This document shows positions 34,311 through 46,469 of a DNA stretch of 63,005 nt, in pieces. Origin of the DNA: Gnetum montanum (taxonomy: Eukaryota; Streptophyta; Gnetopsida; Gnetales; Gnetaceae); assembly GCA_015680685.1 (NCBI GenBank), contig MNCI01013900.1, positions 643,424-706,428 on the forward strand, given 5' to 3'. The notes beneath the pieces are model-generated. The model did not search any database, was not told where the DNA came from, and saw only the letters and a list, made by a program, of their open reading frames with translations. Position 1 is the stretch's first letter; each line of letters starts with the position of its first letter. Made by a program: the position numbers and the translations under genes.

Positions 34311-34530
34311 TATGGCTAGAGACAATGGTAATCATATAGCCTTACTTTTCATTTACATTTTATTATATATGCGATTGCTATTTTATGCTTTCAGCACATA
34401 GCCTAATGCATGCAACCATAAATTTATTTTCATTGTTACCTATTTGTTACAACCTTTCTTTATTGTTATTTATGTTTTGAACATTCAAGGAACATCTCTT
34501 TCACGACACTATCTGCTAAGACATAAAATT

Positions 34531-34770
34531 GCCACTAAGGCCCACTAAGGCCTAAAACTGGCACTATGGCCTAAAATTGGCACTAAGGCCTACTAAGGCC
34601 TAAAACTAGCTTTATGGTCTACTATGACCTTAAATTGGAATTCCTATTTGCTAAGATATAAAACTAGCACCAAGGCACGCTAAGGCCTAAAACTAGCATT
34701 ACGGTCCATTATGACCTTAAATTGACATTTTTGTCTGCTAAGATGTCAAACTGGCAATGTAGTTGCAATC
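34531..34770 (+). repeat. 29-bp repeat cluster, copy 1
   Basis: Degenerate tandem units resemble catggcctactaaggcctta plus aactagcat. They contain the palindrome aaggcctt. The same unit occurs at 43680-43824 and 47578-47664. Confidence 0.7.
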
Positions 34771-35205
34771 ACACAATATAACCTATGCTTGCGATGGCCT
34801 AAAACTAGAAAATGTTCCTTGCATCAATTAGCCATAAAAAAAATGTCAATATAGCCATGTTTACAACATTTACTACTATGAATGCATATAGCCAAAATGA
34901 AACCAACATTTAAAATTAAAATGTTCATAAATACAACATATAGTAATGATGCTAAAGAATAACCATCCATAACATAGTTTTGGCTAACCATAGTAATCAA
35001 CATAAAGATAAAAACAAATATACAAGAAGTTAAATTAAAGGAGACTGCTAAGTAGCATCTAGAGGAGGAGGTGGTGGGTCATTCCCACCCTTACTGTTGG
35101 GGTCGCCAATGTCTCCTGAGGCTTGAAATGTAACAACATATAGTCGATTAGTAAACCATAGCCAAGATCATGACTTAAAACCAAAAAACTAAAACATAAA
35201 ATAGG

Positions 35206-38200
35206 TCAAACTTGTTGAGAGTCTGGCTCCATCACCTTTGGGGGTAGATGGGGAAGGCCTTCCTCCAAAAAATGGAGGATTTGGTCCTTTGTCATGTTGA
35301 CCCAGTCAACATTCCCAAGATCAACATCAAAAAGAATGCTAGATCTATCTATAAAAGTCCAAGTAAGAGGCTCATGAGTAATAGTAGCTATAGTAGTCTC
35401 ACCCAAAATGGTAGTGATTTGAAGAGTAGGGGATTTCTCCACCTTGAGAGTGATTTCAAAGAGTTGATAAGCACTCTCTAGTTGGATCCCTTGAATGAAT
35501 AACTCTCTCTTGTGTCATTCGACTGACTCTTCTTTAAGCCATTTTAGGTAAGCCCCACGATTAGCCTGATATTATTTCTTGTGGGCCTTTTATGTCTTGC
35601 CACACTACATAACCCAAGCATAGTGATCCTTCTAGTCTTCAACCTTTTGGGAGATGAGGTCCATTTGCATGTGTTGCTCTACCATCTCTTGTAGGATCGC
35701 TAGTTTATTCTAAACAACTTGGCAGTGGCGAGCCCATGTCATCTCCTTAGATTGTAACTCCCCCATGTTAGCCACTTGGGCCACCACAAAGGCTTTATGG
35801 TCTCAAAGATCCCTAACAGTATCCTCCTACCTTTGAACCTTTTCCCTCAAGGACATAGCTTTCTCCCATAGGGATTTGTTGGACCTCTGTAGCTCACATG
35901 AAGTTTTTGCACATGACATTACTAAATTAATGGCTATGTCATACAACTTCATGGGTATACTAGACACATCAGAGGAAAGTATAGGTAAAGAGTCTACCTC
36001 CATGTCCCTATCTAAGCTCCACTTCATCGATGGTATTGCACAAAGCATAAAGGAAAACTGTAAGACACAAACTCAAATAGCTAGAATGCAAACAAAATCC
36101 TTACCTATTCTAGGTGCAACTTGATGTAGCTGATTGATGATGTCCTTAGCCATTTCACACAGGAACTCCACTTTGTCTGGAGTCCCTACCCATGGTTTCA
36201 TGCAAAACTCATGGATGGAAGCTTGCACTAGTGGTTCAAGAACTAGTATAAGCATAATAATCATCGAAAGGTTAGGATGAAAACCAAATGTAATTGATAC
36301 AATATGATAATAATATTAAGGCATAGGCATACCTAGCTCCTCCTCCTCTTCCTCCTTCAAAATGATGATTGAACAGGTACCTAGTACTGCCTTATCAAAC
36401 AAGGCATCTAGATCATCTATGCTTATATCGGCAAATCCTTCAACCATGGGTTGCTTTAGGAGTGCCTCTTCTGCATGCCTTTGTTCTTCCTCCACATTAG
36501 CTTGGGTGGCTACAACTTGATGTTTGTCTACAACCATAGCACATAGAAAATTGATTAACACATGAAACCATAAAGTAGCCATAAAATTTTAAAACATGAA
36601 ATAGCCAAAGTTAAATAAAGCATACTTATGACTACTTGCTATGATAGCTTAAGCTTAAACATAAGCTTCTTCGAGGTAGGCTGATCTAATGTTGGGTGTG
36701 CCTCCTCCATGGGACTCTTAGGTTTCTCTCTAGTTGCCCCTTTGACCTCCATGTGTTATCATTTAGCCTCTTGAACACTGGTAGGAAATGAGAGGAGCTC
36801 ATCATCATTGATACTGCCAGGAGACTCATACTGCCTAACATCAAGATTCTTAGTGGTGATGGATAATGTGTCATCCACACCCTCTGGTGGGTTCTGGGCA
36901 TGCATTGTTGGATAAATATGTTTTATCGAAGGCTTAGAAAGTTGGCTTGGATAATTGGAAATCCATCATCCATTCCTATACATCATTAGAAACTCTGCAA
37001 ACCTCTTTAGATATCCTACAAAAAATGCAAAGTGCATATGGATTACCGTAGAGGTGTCAACATGGAGCCTAAGAATCTCCTTCGAACCCCAGTAGCCAAA
37101 GTAGTAGCCTAATCAAATTTGATGTCCTCCATCAAGACCTTCTTAAAGGTCCACCCTTGTGCTAGGTCAATCACTTTCTTTTGTAATAGAAGTTTGGGGA
37201 ATGCATGAGACTTGAACAAAGGATATGATTCCTTTGCATCAGGGTTCCTAAAGTTATCCATGAAAATTCTATAGTGGCCCATGTTGGCACGAAGCCACTC
37301 TAGAACTTCCTCACGATGGCCTAATTCCCTCACTATCTTGGCAAGAACCTTAGTCCCATCAATAGGGATCCCAAAAAAATCATGAAAGAGGCTAGCACCT
37401 ATGTTAATGTTCATCTTAACACCTCGGATGATGGTATTAAAGTGATCGACTTCCTCATCGAAGGAGTCAATAGCATGCACCATCTCCATAGCAGGGATGG
37501 AAGGAATAGGTGCCATAAATACATCAAGTAAACCTGCATGCAAGATGTTTGCTTAAACATATCTAGGTGCCTATCCCCTTAGCCACTCCTACGCTAATGT
37601 CACATCACCAAACTTTAGGATGAGGATTTCCTCATGACATGAACAGGCAAGCGGTATAGTGACATCAGTTGAGGTGGAAGGTCTTACAAAGTAATTATTG
37701 AAGGTTAGCATTCATATGAGTAATTTCAATAACCAAGAAGAACAATAAAATACTTAACACCATAAAACACTAGAAGTTGTATGTTTACCTTTACTTTTCT
37801 TCTATGATACAGAGGTTCCAACTAGAAGGGTTCGATCCATGCCATTGGTATCTACCCACTAGCTGTGCATCATCTAATCATCCTTGCACTTCTTGTATAC
37901 CATGTTGAACCTAGTGGTGTATTCTTTAAAGTCCCCTCTTAACTATTGATACATAGTAGCTCTAATTTTAGGACTTTTGGTGAATTCATCCAAAGCAGTT
38001 TGAGCCATTGCTAGGATTTGGTCATTAACGATCAAACCTTGCTCATTGACCTTGTACCTACAAGAAGTAAAATTAATGAAGTTAGGTAGAGAAGTTTAGC
38101 CAAAACCATAAAAAACATTACAATAACCATGTTTACCCCTGTAGATGATACACGGTGCCAAGAAGGTTTTGGAATAGTGTGTGGGCTCTATGTGCCACTA

Positions 38201-38577
38201 TCAGAGTATTATTAGTATTATGCTAACTATACTCTAGCATCGTCTAGATATTCGATAGATAGCATGAACTTATGACATCTACAGGTCCCTCTATGATCTT
38301 AGGAATTGATTTGTTAGTAATATACTTGGTAATCATTCCTAATGCCCAAGGCAATAGGATCTCCACAACCCTAGCTACGTCCGTGGACAAGTGTGACCTT
38401 AGCATCACATTGAATTTCTTGAAGAGGTAGGCAAGGAAGTTCCTTACCTCAGGTTGAAACCACAATGAGAGCTTTTCAAGCGGCATGTCATGTGGTCAAG
38501 TATTGGTCTTGGGATGATCAATGTAGCACAAAATGCCTACCAACTCCACTATAATGAGAATAGGCCTTAAGAAGACC
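35206..38577 (-). pseudogene. antisense multi-exon ORF inside the Tat-like element (unknown)
   Basis: Minus-strand exons with canonical signals are visible. One spans 38577-38137, with acceptor ttctgtgtag before it. It joins in frame, across a 79-nt intron (GTAAAC...cttgtag), to 38057-37789. Others cover about 37679-37085 (GLLDVFMAPIPSIPAMEMVH), 36900-36620, 36540-36334 and 36238-36105, and a C-terminal part with coiled coil ends at 35206. The 36333-36239 intron also joins in frame. Stops are present (several TAG, some where Trp fits the context), so this copy is dead. The N-terminal half is globular and the C-terminal half helical. I do not recognise a family. It may be a captured host gene or an element-specific antisense gene. 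Confidence 0.55.
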
Positions 38578-38624
38578 CTACACAGAACAAAGCAAAAAAC
38601 ATTATGACCAATTAGAATTTATTA

Positions 38625-39300
38625 ACTAGTTTTGAAAACATCCTAGTCAAAGGTGAAATTAGCCTTTATAAAAAGCTCTAAGGTATTTATCTAATAAGCT
38701 TAACGAATTTGACAAAAAGGCACTATTACAACCTTTCAAAGCAAAAGAATTATTACCTTTTAGAGTTACTTAGAAAATTTAGATAGAACGTCTAGTCAAA
38801 GGTGAAATTAGCCTATGTAAAATGCTTTAAGGTGTTTTTCTGAATTAGCCTAAGTAATTTTTTCACAACCTTACATAACCTTGCATTATGATCAATTGAA
38901 ATTTCTTTACAAATTTATAGAAAACTTCCCAAGTTAGAGGTGAAATTAGCTTATGTAAAAGGCTCTTAGGTGTTTATCTAATAAGCTTAAGAAATTTCAT
39001 AAAAAGGCACTATTACAACCTTTCAAAGTAGAAGCATTATGACCTATTAGAGTTACTTAGTAAATTTATATAGAACATCTAGTCAGAGGTGAAATTAGCC
39101 TTTGTAAAAATCTCTAAGGTGTTTTTTTGAATTAGGCTAAGAAATTTCATCACAACCTTGCAGTATGACCAATTGGAATTTCTTTACAAATTTAGAGAAA
39201 ACTCCCTAAGTCAGAGGTGAAATTAGCTTTTGTAAAAAGATCTTAGGTGTTTATCTAAATTATCTTGAGAAATTCCATAAAAACATTGATACCATATTTT
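38625..39300. repeat. dimeric tandem repeat (~149 + ~139 bp)
   Basis: The anchor agtcaaaggtgaaattagcc recurs at 38644, 38793, 38932, 39081 and 39209, so spacings alternate at about 149 and 139 bp. Alternate units resemble each other more than neighbours do, giving a ~288-bp higher-order unit. It lies in what would be an intron or upstream region of the antisense gene. Confidence 0.7.
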
Positions 39301-40330
39301 ATAGCCTTTATGGCCAAAAAACAATTATGACCAAAACTCTATCTTGGATTAAATTATGCATAAATTTAGGAAAAAGAATCTAAATTGTGCATAAACCAAG
39401 CATAAGTTTAGAAAAAGCATCTAAATTATGCAAAGCATGCATAAATTTGAAAAAAATATCTAAACTATGTAGAAATTTGGAAAAAAGCATGATAAACTTA
39501 GAAAAAGCCATGAAACCAATGCCATGATCTACAAAACCTTAGTAAAAAAATCATAAAAAATTCATTTTAAATCCAATCAGAGTGATTCCACCTTTGTTGA
39601 AAATTTGAAGCAAAATCCTATGCAGCGTGTCTAGAAAATAGCAAAAACCTTGGCCATTTTCTTATGAAAATTTCACAAATCTACATGAAATTACAAGAGC
39701 GGCACAAACAACCTAACTATGCAATGTTAGGAGAATGGCCATAACTCCTTCATTTCAAAGCCAGATTAAATGAAACAACAACCATAGGGAAGATAAAATA
39801 AATGGCTACAAACCCATAACCTTTGATTTCACAAATATGTAGTTGTTTTACCAAGAAAGAACTACAAAACTTAGCTTTCTTTTTCATAACAAAACTTCAA
39901 AAGTCCCAAAGCCTAAACTTCATGTAGCCATTAAAATGGTCAAAAATAGCCAAAACCACTAAAAAAATTTAAATTCAAATCAAAATAATGGGGTAGGATT
40001 TTGTTAAAATTTAATTTTAACAAATCCTAAGGCCTAGATCTGAAAAGATAGCCATACCCCAAGATTTTGAGGAAAAAGCACAAAACAGTAAGGCCTATTT
40101 TCAAAATAAAATCTACAAAAGCTAAAGCTATACAAAAACCATAGATCTACATGGGAGTAGAAAAAATAGGAGGTGGGATTTTTTTAGAATTCTAACTTAA
40201 TCCCCCATTGAAGTAGATCTAAAAAAAACGGCACTAATACTTGGAAGGTAAAAAACTAGAATAAAACCATGCAAACAAAGGCAAAAATAGGTAGAATTGC
40301 CTACTTTGGAGTAATGAAAAATGGGGCTTG
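39301..40330. other. A-rich spacer, no gene seen
   Basis: No supported frame. Scattered short repeats of aatttagaaaaagcat type occur at 39350-39530. Confidence 0.4.
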
Positions 40331-40437
40331 GATTGAGATAGGCCTTGGAACCTCTGATAACTCCCTAGAGCACTCATCCATCCTCTGGATTATGGGGTTC
40401 TTGATCTTTCCTCTTTATTTTGGTGCCATGGTAGACT
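40300..40437 (-). pseudogene. possible first exon of the antisense gene
   Basis: ATG at about 40437 opens MAPK-stop-RGKIKNPIIQRMDEC and continues for about 45 codons. The MAPK start is shared with the unrelated-looking ORF at 13370. Its link to the exons at 38577 is an inference from position only. Confidence 0.3.
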
Positions 40438-40989
40438 CAATGTTGTGAAAGGGAGAAATCAGGAGAAGATGGGAGTTCTACCCTAACCATAGGGGAGATG
40501 GGGGGATTCCATGCTGAAGATTGGTTGTGGCTGCCACAAGAATCTTTGTCAGAGCTCTCCTCCAATGTGATGTTACTTAAGAATGACAATTATGATCAAA
40601 ATTTATGAATATTGACTTATAAAACCCACCTAAACTTAAACAAAACCCTAGTTGCTAATTTAGTGCACCATGAGTACAAGTGCACTAAAGAAAAATGGGG
40701 GAATTTTTATTTCACATTGGTCTTATGGGGGAAAATAACATCACTTTTCAAAATTTTAAATTTTTGGATTGTGGGCCCTAGCCTACGCCTTCCCTTTTGA
40801 CCAAACTTGCATGATTTTTATTAATTACAACACTTAGGACATTAAGGCAACCTTATCCCCATGAATCCATGCTAGGAATACCATTCCCATCATGGAAACA
40901 TGTCCATTCTTCTACAAATTGATTAACATTACCATATCTTTCTATTTTTAGTCACCTAGAATTACTATTTTCAACCCTAGGCTTCCAAA

Positions 40990-43360
40990 TTTAGACAAAA
41001 CATGAGAATGGCTAAGTACCATGGACTTCCACGCTGGGGTAGTAATGCCTAGTGTGGAAGAAAGGGGGTGACACTCACTCTTGTTCCCCCAACACTCATC
41101 TAGCACAAATTTGACCCCAACGTGAACCCCACATGACTTAGAACCCCTCCAAGTGTCTCCGCCAGCCTTGGAACCTAACCAAACCTGGTTGAAACTAGTC
41201 AAAACTAGTCAAAACCTAGATTTTGGTATTTTTCACGTTGGGGGAGGCTTCTTCCATGTTGAGCCTCACACCATAAGTGTGGAAAGCTATGGGGAAGCCA
41301 AAAAGACATAAGTTAATGACCTAATGACCATTTCTTAATGCCTAGTAACCCCTAGACCCTGTCAGAACCCTCTAAAGCTTCTAGAAGATCAAAAATGGGT
41401 CAAAAATAGTAAAAATATATCCATGATGCGGCCACCATTCCCAATATGGAAGAAAGAGGGGAAGTTGCATGAGGCACTTAGAAGCCTCCAAACCATCAAA
41501 TCCTGACACCCAACATTTATCGTCAACACCAGCAACCCTAGAGGTCAACATTCATGGTCAATTAGCTATAAATATGGTCTAGATCTAACTTTCTTAATTC
41601 AAGGAACCTCTTCCACATTGAGCCTTCAACTCCCAATGTGGAGAAAAGGAGGGAAGCTTGAAAACCCCCTCATAACCCCCAAAACATCCAGATTTTAACC
41701 TTAGGCATTGATGACCAACGTTGGCAACCCTGTGAGCACTCATGCACAGCTAGATCAACTGAAAATGATCAAAAACGATTTTTCCCCAATTTTTCACACT
41801 GATCATGGAAGCCCTAGTGTGGAGAAAAGCGGTGAAGTCCAAAAAATGACTTATTACCCTTGAAATAGTCAAATTTCAATGTTAGATGGTAGTAGGTGAA
41901 ACTATCAATCTCAGAGGCTTGCATGCATGATCAAAATTGGTAAAAAATGATAAAAAAAGCTTTCCCCCAAAGTTTCCAATTTGAGCATGAAAGCCCTGAA
42001 GGTTGACATGAAAATTCGATTGAGGTCAAACTTGGCCAAANTTAAAATTACCAAAACTTAACATTAGATCCCAATCCTTGACCTTGGTAGCCCTAGTGGT
42101 TGACATGCAAAGTTGATTGAGGTCAAAATGGATCAAAAGTTTACTCCCCTTTCTTTTCCATGCTGAGCTCTCTATTCCCAATGTGGAAGAAAGGGGGGAA
42201 GACAAAAACCACCTAGGGATACTCAAAACTGCCAAAAATTAACACTAGACCTTAGTCCTTGGTGGCCTCGAAGGTTGACATGCAAAGCTAATTAATGTTA
42301 AAATTGGTCAAAAATCTACTCCCCCTTATTTTCCACATTGATCTTTCTAATCCTAGCATGGAAGAAGGGGGAAAGCCAAAAAACCACTTAGGAATTCCCA
42401 AAACTATCAAATTTTGACATCGATCCATAGCCCTTAACCTTGGAAACCCTGGGAGGTAACATGCATTGTTAATTGTGATCTAAATTAGCCTAGATTTAAG
42501 ATTCTTTCTTCCTCCATGATGAAGTAGCCTACATAGCATGGAAATAAGGAGAGAAAGTTGCTTTTCCACTTTTGCAGACAAGATGACACTCCTAGAAACT
42601 AGAAATCTTCATTGGAAAAGTCTAGGACCTCACAGCCTCAAGATTTTACTTGTTTAACTTTATTCCAATCTTCAAAATCCATTCTACCCATTCTTCCATG
42701 TTGGAGTAACTCCCCTAGCATGGAAATATGGGGAAAGATATTAAGTACACTTAAAAAGCCTCCAAACATGCTCAAAATCATCTAGAAACTTGCAGAATCA
42801 AAGTGTGTAGCCCTAGGGGCCTAGAAACCTTGTCAAAATGCACCAAAATTACTTTATATTCATCAAATAAGTGTCCCCCTATTTTTCCACATTGAGGATA
42901 TTGTACCCAATGTGAAAGAAGGAGGGAAAGTCATTCCAACACCTATTGACCCTCAAAAATGACCTCAAATTGCCTTAGAACGAAGTCGGGAGATGCACAA
43001 GTTCTAGATTTGGGCTCTATCCATTTGTTTAACCATGTTTGAACTCATTTTTGCTTGGATCTTTGTTCCCCATGCTAAGCCCCCCTCCTTTCCATGCTAT
43101 CTAGTGTAGAAACAAATGGGGAAGACTTTAAAACGTACGTTTTGGCCTATATAAACCTTTGGAGTGCTCAATTTTGAGGGATTTGACCTTACGCTACCTT
43201 GGGAAGGCCCTAGGACCTTAATTTTGGACCTTTGAGCATTCTAAAAAATATTTTTCTTAGTATCCATGCTAAGGATCCTTATTTCCATGTTAAGCCTAGT
43301 GGGGAAGCCTCAAGGCACTTGATTTTTAAATCTAGACAACCTAGAAACAACCTTGATTGA
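40990..43360. repeat. ~180-bp tandem repeat array (about 13 units)
   Basis: A motif pair, ttccacattgag...cccaatgtggaagaaaggggaag, recurs at about 41020, 41237, 41419, 41610, 41790, 41970, 42150, 42330, 42510, 42690, 42885, 43065 and 43255, a period of 177-195 bp. A second anchor, ggttgacatgcaaag, recurs with the same period. A truncated ~94-bp unit lies at 42003-42096. Units are diverged. Each carries an imperfect inverted repeat (ccacattg/caatgtgg). Confidence 0.8.
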
Positions 43361-43679
43361 TGTTTGAACTCATCTAATAGCCTTATAGCCTCAAAAAATG
43401 GCCTGCTAATACCTAAAACTAGCAAAAAATAACAAATTTTAACCTATATTAATCAAATTTCATTATATATGACACCTAATTTTGACTTATTATGTAATGT
43501 TTTGGCTTGTTTTTTAGACTTATGTTGCCTTATGAACATGGTTAACCTTCTATGGCTTCTATACAGCTCTATATGTTCTTTATTTGTCTTATTATAGCTC
43601 TATTTACCTTTGTTCACCTTTAAATGGTATCAAATAGTGGGGTTTGACCTTCTATGACCACCGTTTGACACCATATGAC

Positions 43680-43824
43680 CATGGCCCACTAAGGCCTTAA
43701 ATTGACATCATGGCCCGTTAAGGCCTTAAACTAGCAGCATGGCCTGGTAAGGCCTTAAATTGGCATCATAGTTCACCAAGACTATAAATTGGCATCATGG
43801 CCTACTAAGGCCTTAAACTAGCAA
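43680..43824 (+). repeat. 29-bp repeat cluster, copy 2 (5 units)
   Basis: Five successive 29-bp units start at 43680, 43709, 43738, 43767 and 43796, for example catggcccactaaggcctta plus aattgacat. Confidence 0.85.
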
Positions 43825-44018
43825 AATTATGACCTTGATTAATCGTTTGTAGGCTTACTACTTATATTTTCCCTCGTTTGACCTTTATGTAACCTTTGTT
43901 CACCTATTGTACTTTTTCAAATTAACCTCATCTCATTAATAACCTTGGATGGCCTTGACTACATTAGATTTGCATATGTTTTATGAAATATTAACATTAT
44001 TTATTCATTTTTACCCAA

Positions 44019-45115
44019 GTGCCACTTAATGTGCTTTTGGTTGATATGAAAGATCAAAGTATGAGTACTTGGGAGAAAATTAGTTTCCCTTTGTGTCTAC
44101 ATGGATCTCATGATGATATTAAATGGTGTATCAATTATGATTGCCTAGATTTTGAGCCTAAGAGTCTTGTAGACCACATAGCCTTAATAGAGAAATCTTT
44201 AGAATGGCATGAAAACCTGGCCAAAACCCTTGACTTAGAAGTAGGAGACATAACTAAAGACCCTTTAGTTAAGGTTCCTATCATAACACACAGTGGTGAG
44301 GAGCCTTAAATTAAGTTCCACACTAGAGCCTCAATGTTCTCAAGACAATTCTAAAGTCTTACAAAATAACATTAAGGCATTTTCTTGGTCATATAAAGAT
44401 ATGCTAGGCCTAGACACACGTCTAGTCCAACACAACATCATACTAGATCCTAGCATTAGACGAGTTAAGCAAAAAGTGTGCAAGATTAGACTTAATTTGG
44501 CCTTGGCAGTTTGCGATGAATGCTCAAAGCTCTACCAAGTAGGTTTCATTAGGGTTGTCGATTATGTAGAATGGGTATCCAACATAGTGTTAGTCCCTAA
44601 GAAAAATGGGAGTATCTGTATTTGCATTGATTTTTGAGATCTAAATAATGCCATCTTCAAGGATGAATTTTTTTTTATCTATTATTGATTAACTTATCAA
44701 TACTACAACTAGACATGCCTTGTTATCCTTTATGGATGGATTCTCAAGATATAACCAAATTAGGATCAACCTAGAACACCAACTTAGCATAAACTTTATG
44801 ACCCCATGGGGGTACTTTTTGTTATACCATGATACCCTTTGACCTTAAGAATGACGAAGTGACATACTAGAGAGCCATGACCTATATCTTTAGTTATTAC
44901 ATGTTAGGTTTGCTTAATGCTTATGTAGATGACATAATTGTGAAGTCTAAAATAGCTAATGACCATGCCAATGACCTAGATCTAGTGCTTAAACAATGCC
45001 TCAAATATGAGCTTAGGCTCAAACCTAAGAAGTGTGTCTTTAGTGTCAAGACCAGTAATATGCTTGGCTTTATAGTCTCTGAGGTAGGGATATGCATATA
45101 TCTTGATTAAATTAG
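44019..45115 (+). pseudogene. Tat-like reverse transcriptase
   Basis: After a ~370-nt leader with an open frame (44019-44309), the RT shows FSWSYKDMLGLDTRLVQH (about 44385) and IVLVPKKNGSICICIDF, followed by TGA at 44635-44637 where FRDLN is expected. The catalytic box NAYVDDIIVKSK is at about 44917, and KKCVFSVKTSNMLGFIVSE ends the domain. The YVDD box is intact, but stops and frameshifts are frequent. A tttattcatttttacccaag tract just upstream of the domain could be a splice acceptor matching a donor near the end of protease. Confidence 0.8.
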
Positions 45116-45259
45116 GGCCATATCCAAATTGACAACACCTACCAACCTTAAAGAGCTTTGAGGATTACAAGTTAGACTATAGTTTATTTGGAGCTTCATT
45201 GCTAGGCTTATGGATAAGTTATAGCCCATTCACCGCTTACTCAAGAAAGGAGTTCACTA

Positions 45260-45640
45260 TGAGTGGATGGATCAATGCCAAGAAGCCTTTGAAAACCTTA
45301 AGCAAGAATTAATACAACTAACTATAGTCTATCCTCCACAAGAGGGTAAACCATTTTACATTTATCTCACCATTTATGATATATCCATTACCTCTCTACT
45401 CTATCAGAAATGTGATGATGGAATAGAAATGCTTGTATACTACATTAGCCATGTGTTAGTAGCCCACGAGACCCAATACACTGAATTGGAGAAGCATTGT
45501 CTAGCACTATTCTTCTCTTTGAAGAAATGGAGACAATACCTCTTTAAAAGCCAAGTCAATGTAATTTGCAAAGACAACATACCCAAAGTCATAATGACCA
45601 ACATCTACAAAAGTAGCCATATAGCCAAATGAAAATTCAT
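45260..45640 (+). pseudogene. Tat-like RNase H domain
   Basis: WMDQCQEAFENLKQELIQL precedes the domain. KPFYIYLTIYDISITSLLYQ, YYISHVLVAHETQYTELEKH and CLALFFSLKKWRQYL correspond to the usual order of RNase H blocks. The first catalytic Asp, normally in LYLAVSD, is not clear. Confidence 0.7.
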
Positions 45641-45699
45641 AATCATAGAGTTTGACCTCCATTACATCTCTCAATCCTCAACAAAGGTTTAAGCTATAG

Positions 45700-46230
45700 T
45701 CATACAACTTACAGTTTCATCGGTTGATGACCAAGTAGCCATAGACCTTGAGTTCCTTGATGAACAAATTAACATAATTAGCCAAGTGCCTAAGGGTTAT
45801 GAGGTAGTTATGAACTTTGATAGAGCTTTAACTACCCATGGGGCTAGTGCTGCTACCATCATAACATTCCCATTTGATGAAATCCAACCCTTTGCCTATT
45901 GTTTCTAGTTCCCGTGTACCAACAACATAGTAGGATATGAGGGTTTGACCAGAGAGATGATGGTAGCTCACAATCTAGGAATTAGATACCTAGCCAGCAA
46001 AGGCAATTCACAACTCATGGTTAACCAAGTAATCAAAGTCTATGCATGCAAAGAAAAGCACTAATAGCCTTACTGTGACCTAGGAAAGAAATTACTACAA
46101 TAATTCATAGATGTTGATATCCAACACATACCTCAAAACAAAGATTCCATAGCTAATGAAATTGCAACATTATCCCTTAGTGTGATGCCAAATGTATATA
46201 GCAAGTCATCCATCTTAACTATGGACTGTG
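45700..46230 (+). pseudogene. second (archaeal-type-like) RNase H domain
   Basis: The sequence between RNase H and integrase reads NFDRALTTHGASAATIITFP, then GLTREMMVAHNLGIRYLASK, GNSQLMVNQV and PQNKDSIANEIATLS. This matches the layout of the additional RNase H found in Tat-lineage elements, ending with the usual N..AD.LA-type motif in altered form. It supports assignment to Tat/Ogre rather than Athila. Confidence 0.65.
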
Positions 46231-46469
46231 CTACTCCCATTAAATAGAACATTGAGGATACCTTTGTGGCTCTTGTTCATACTACTCCTTCCAAGGAGTG
46301 GTATGACAATATTAAATTTTACCGTATGCATGGTGAATCCTCACAGGGCTTGACTACTTCTCAGAAAGACACCATATGCAAGCAGTTGAAGTAGTATGTC
46401 ATTGTAGGTGATAACACATTATGTCGATGTTTCTATAATGGCATACTCCTAAAGTGCTTAGGTAAAATC

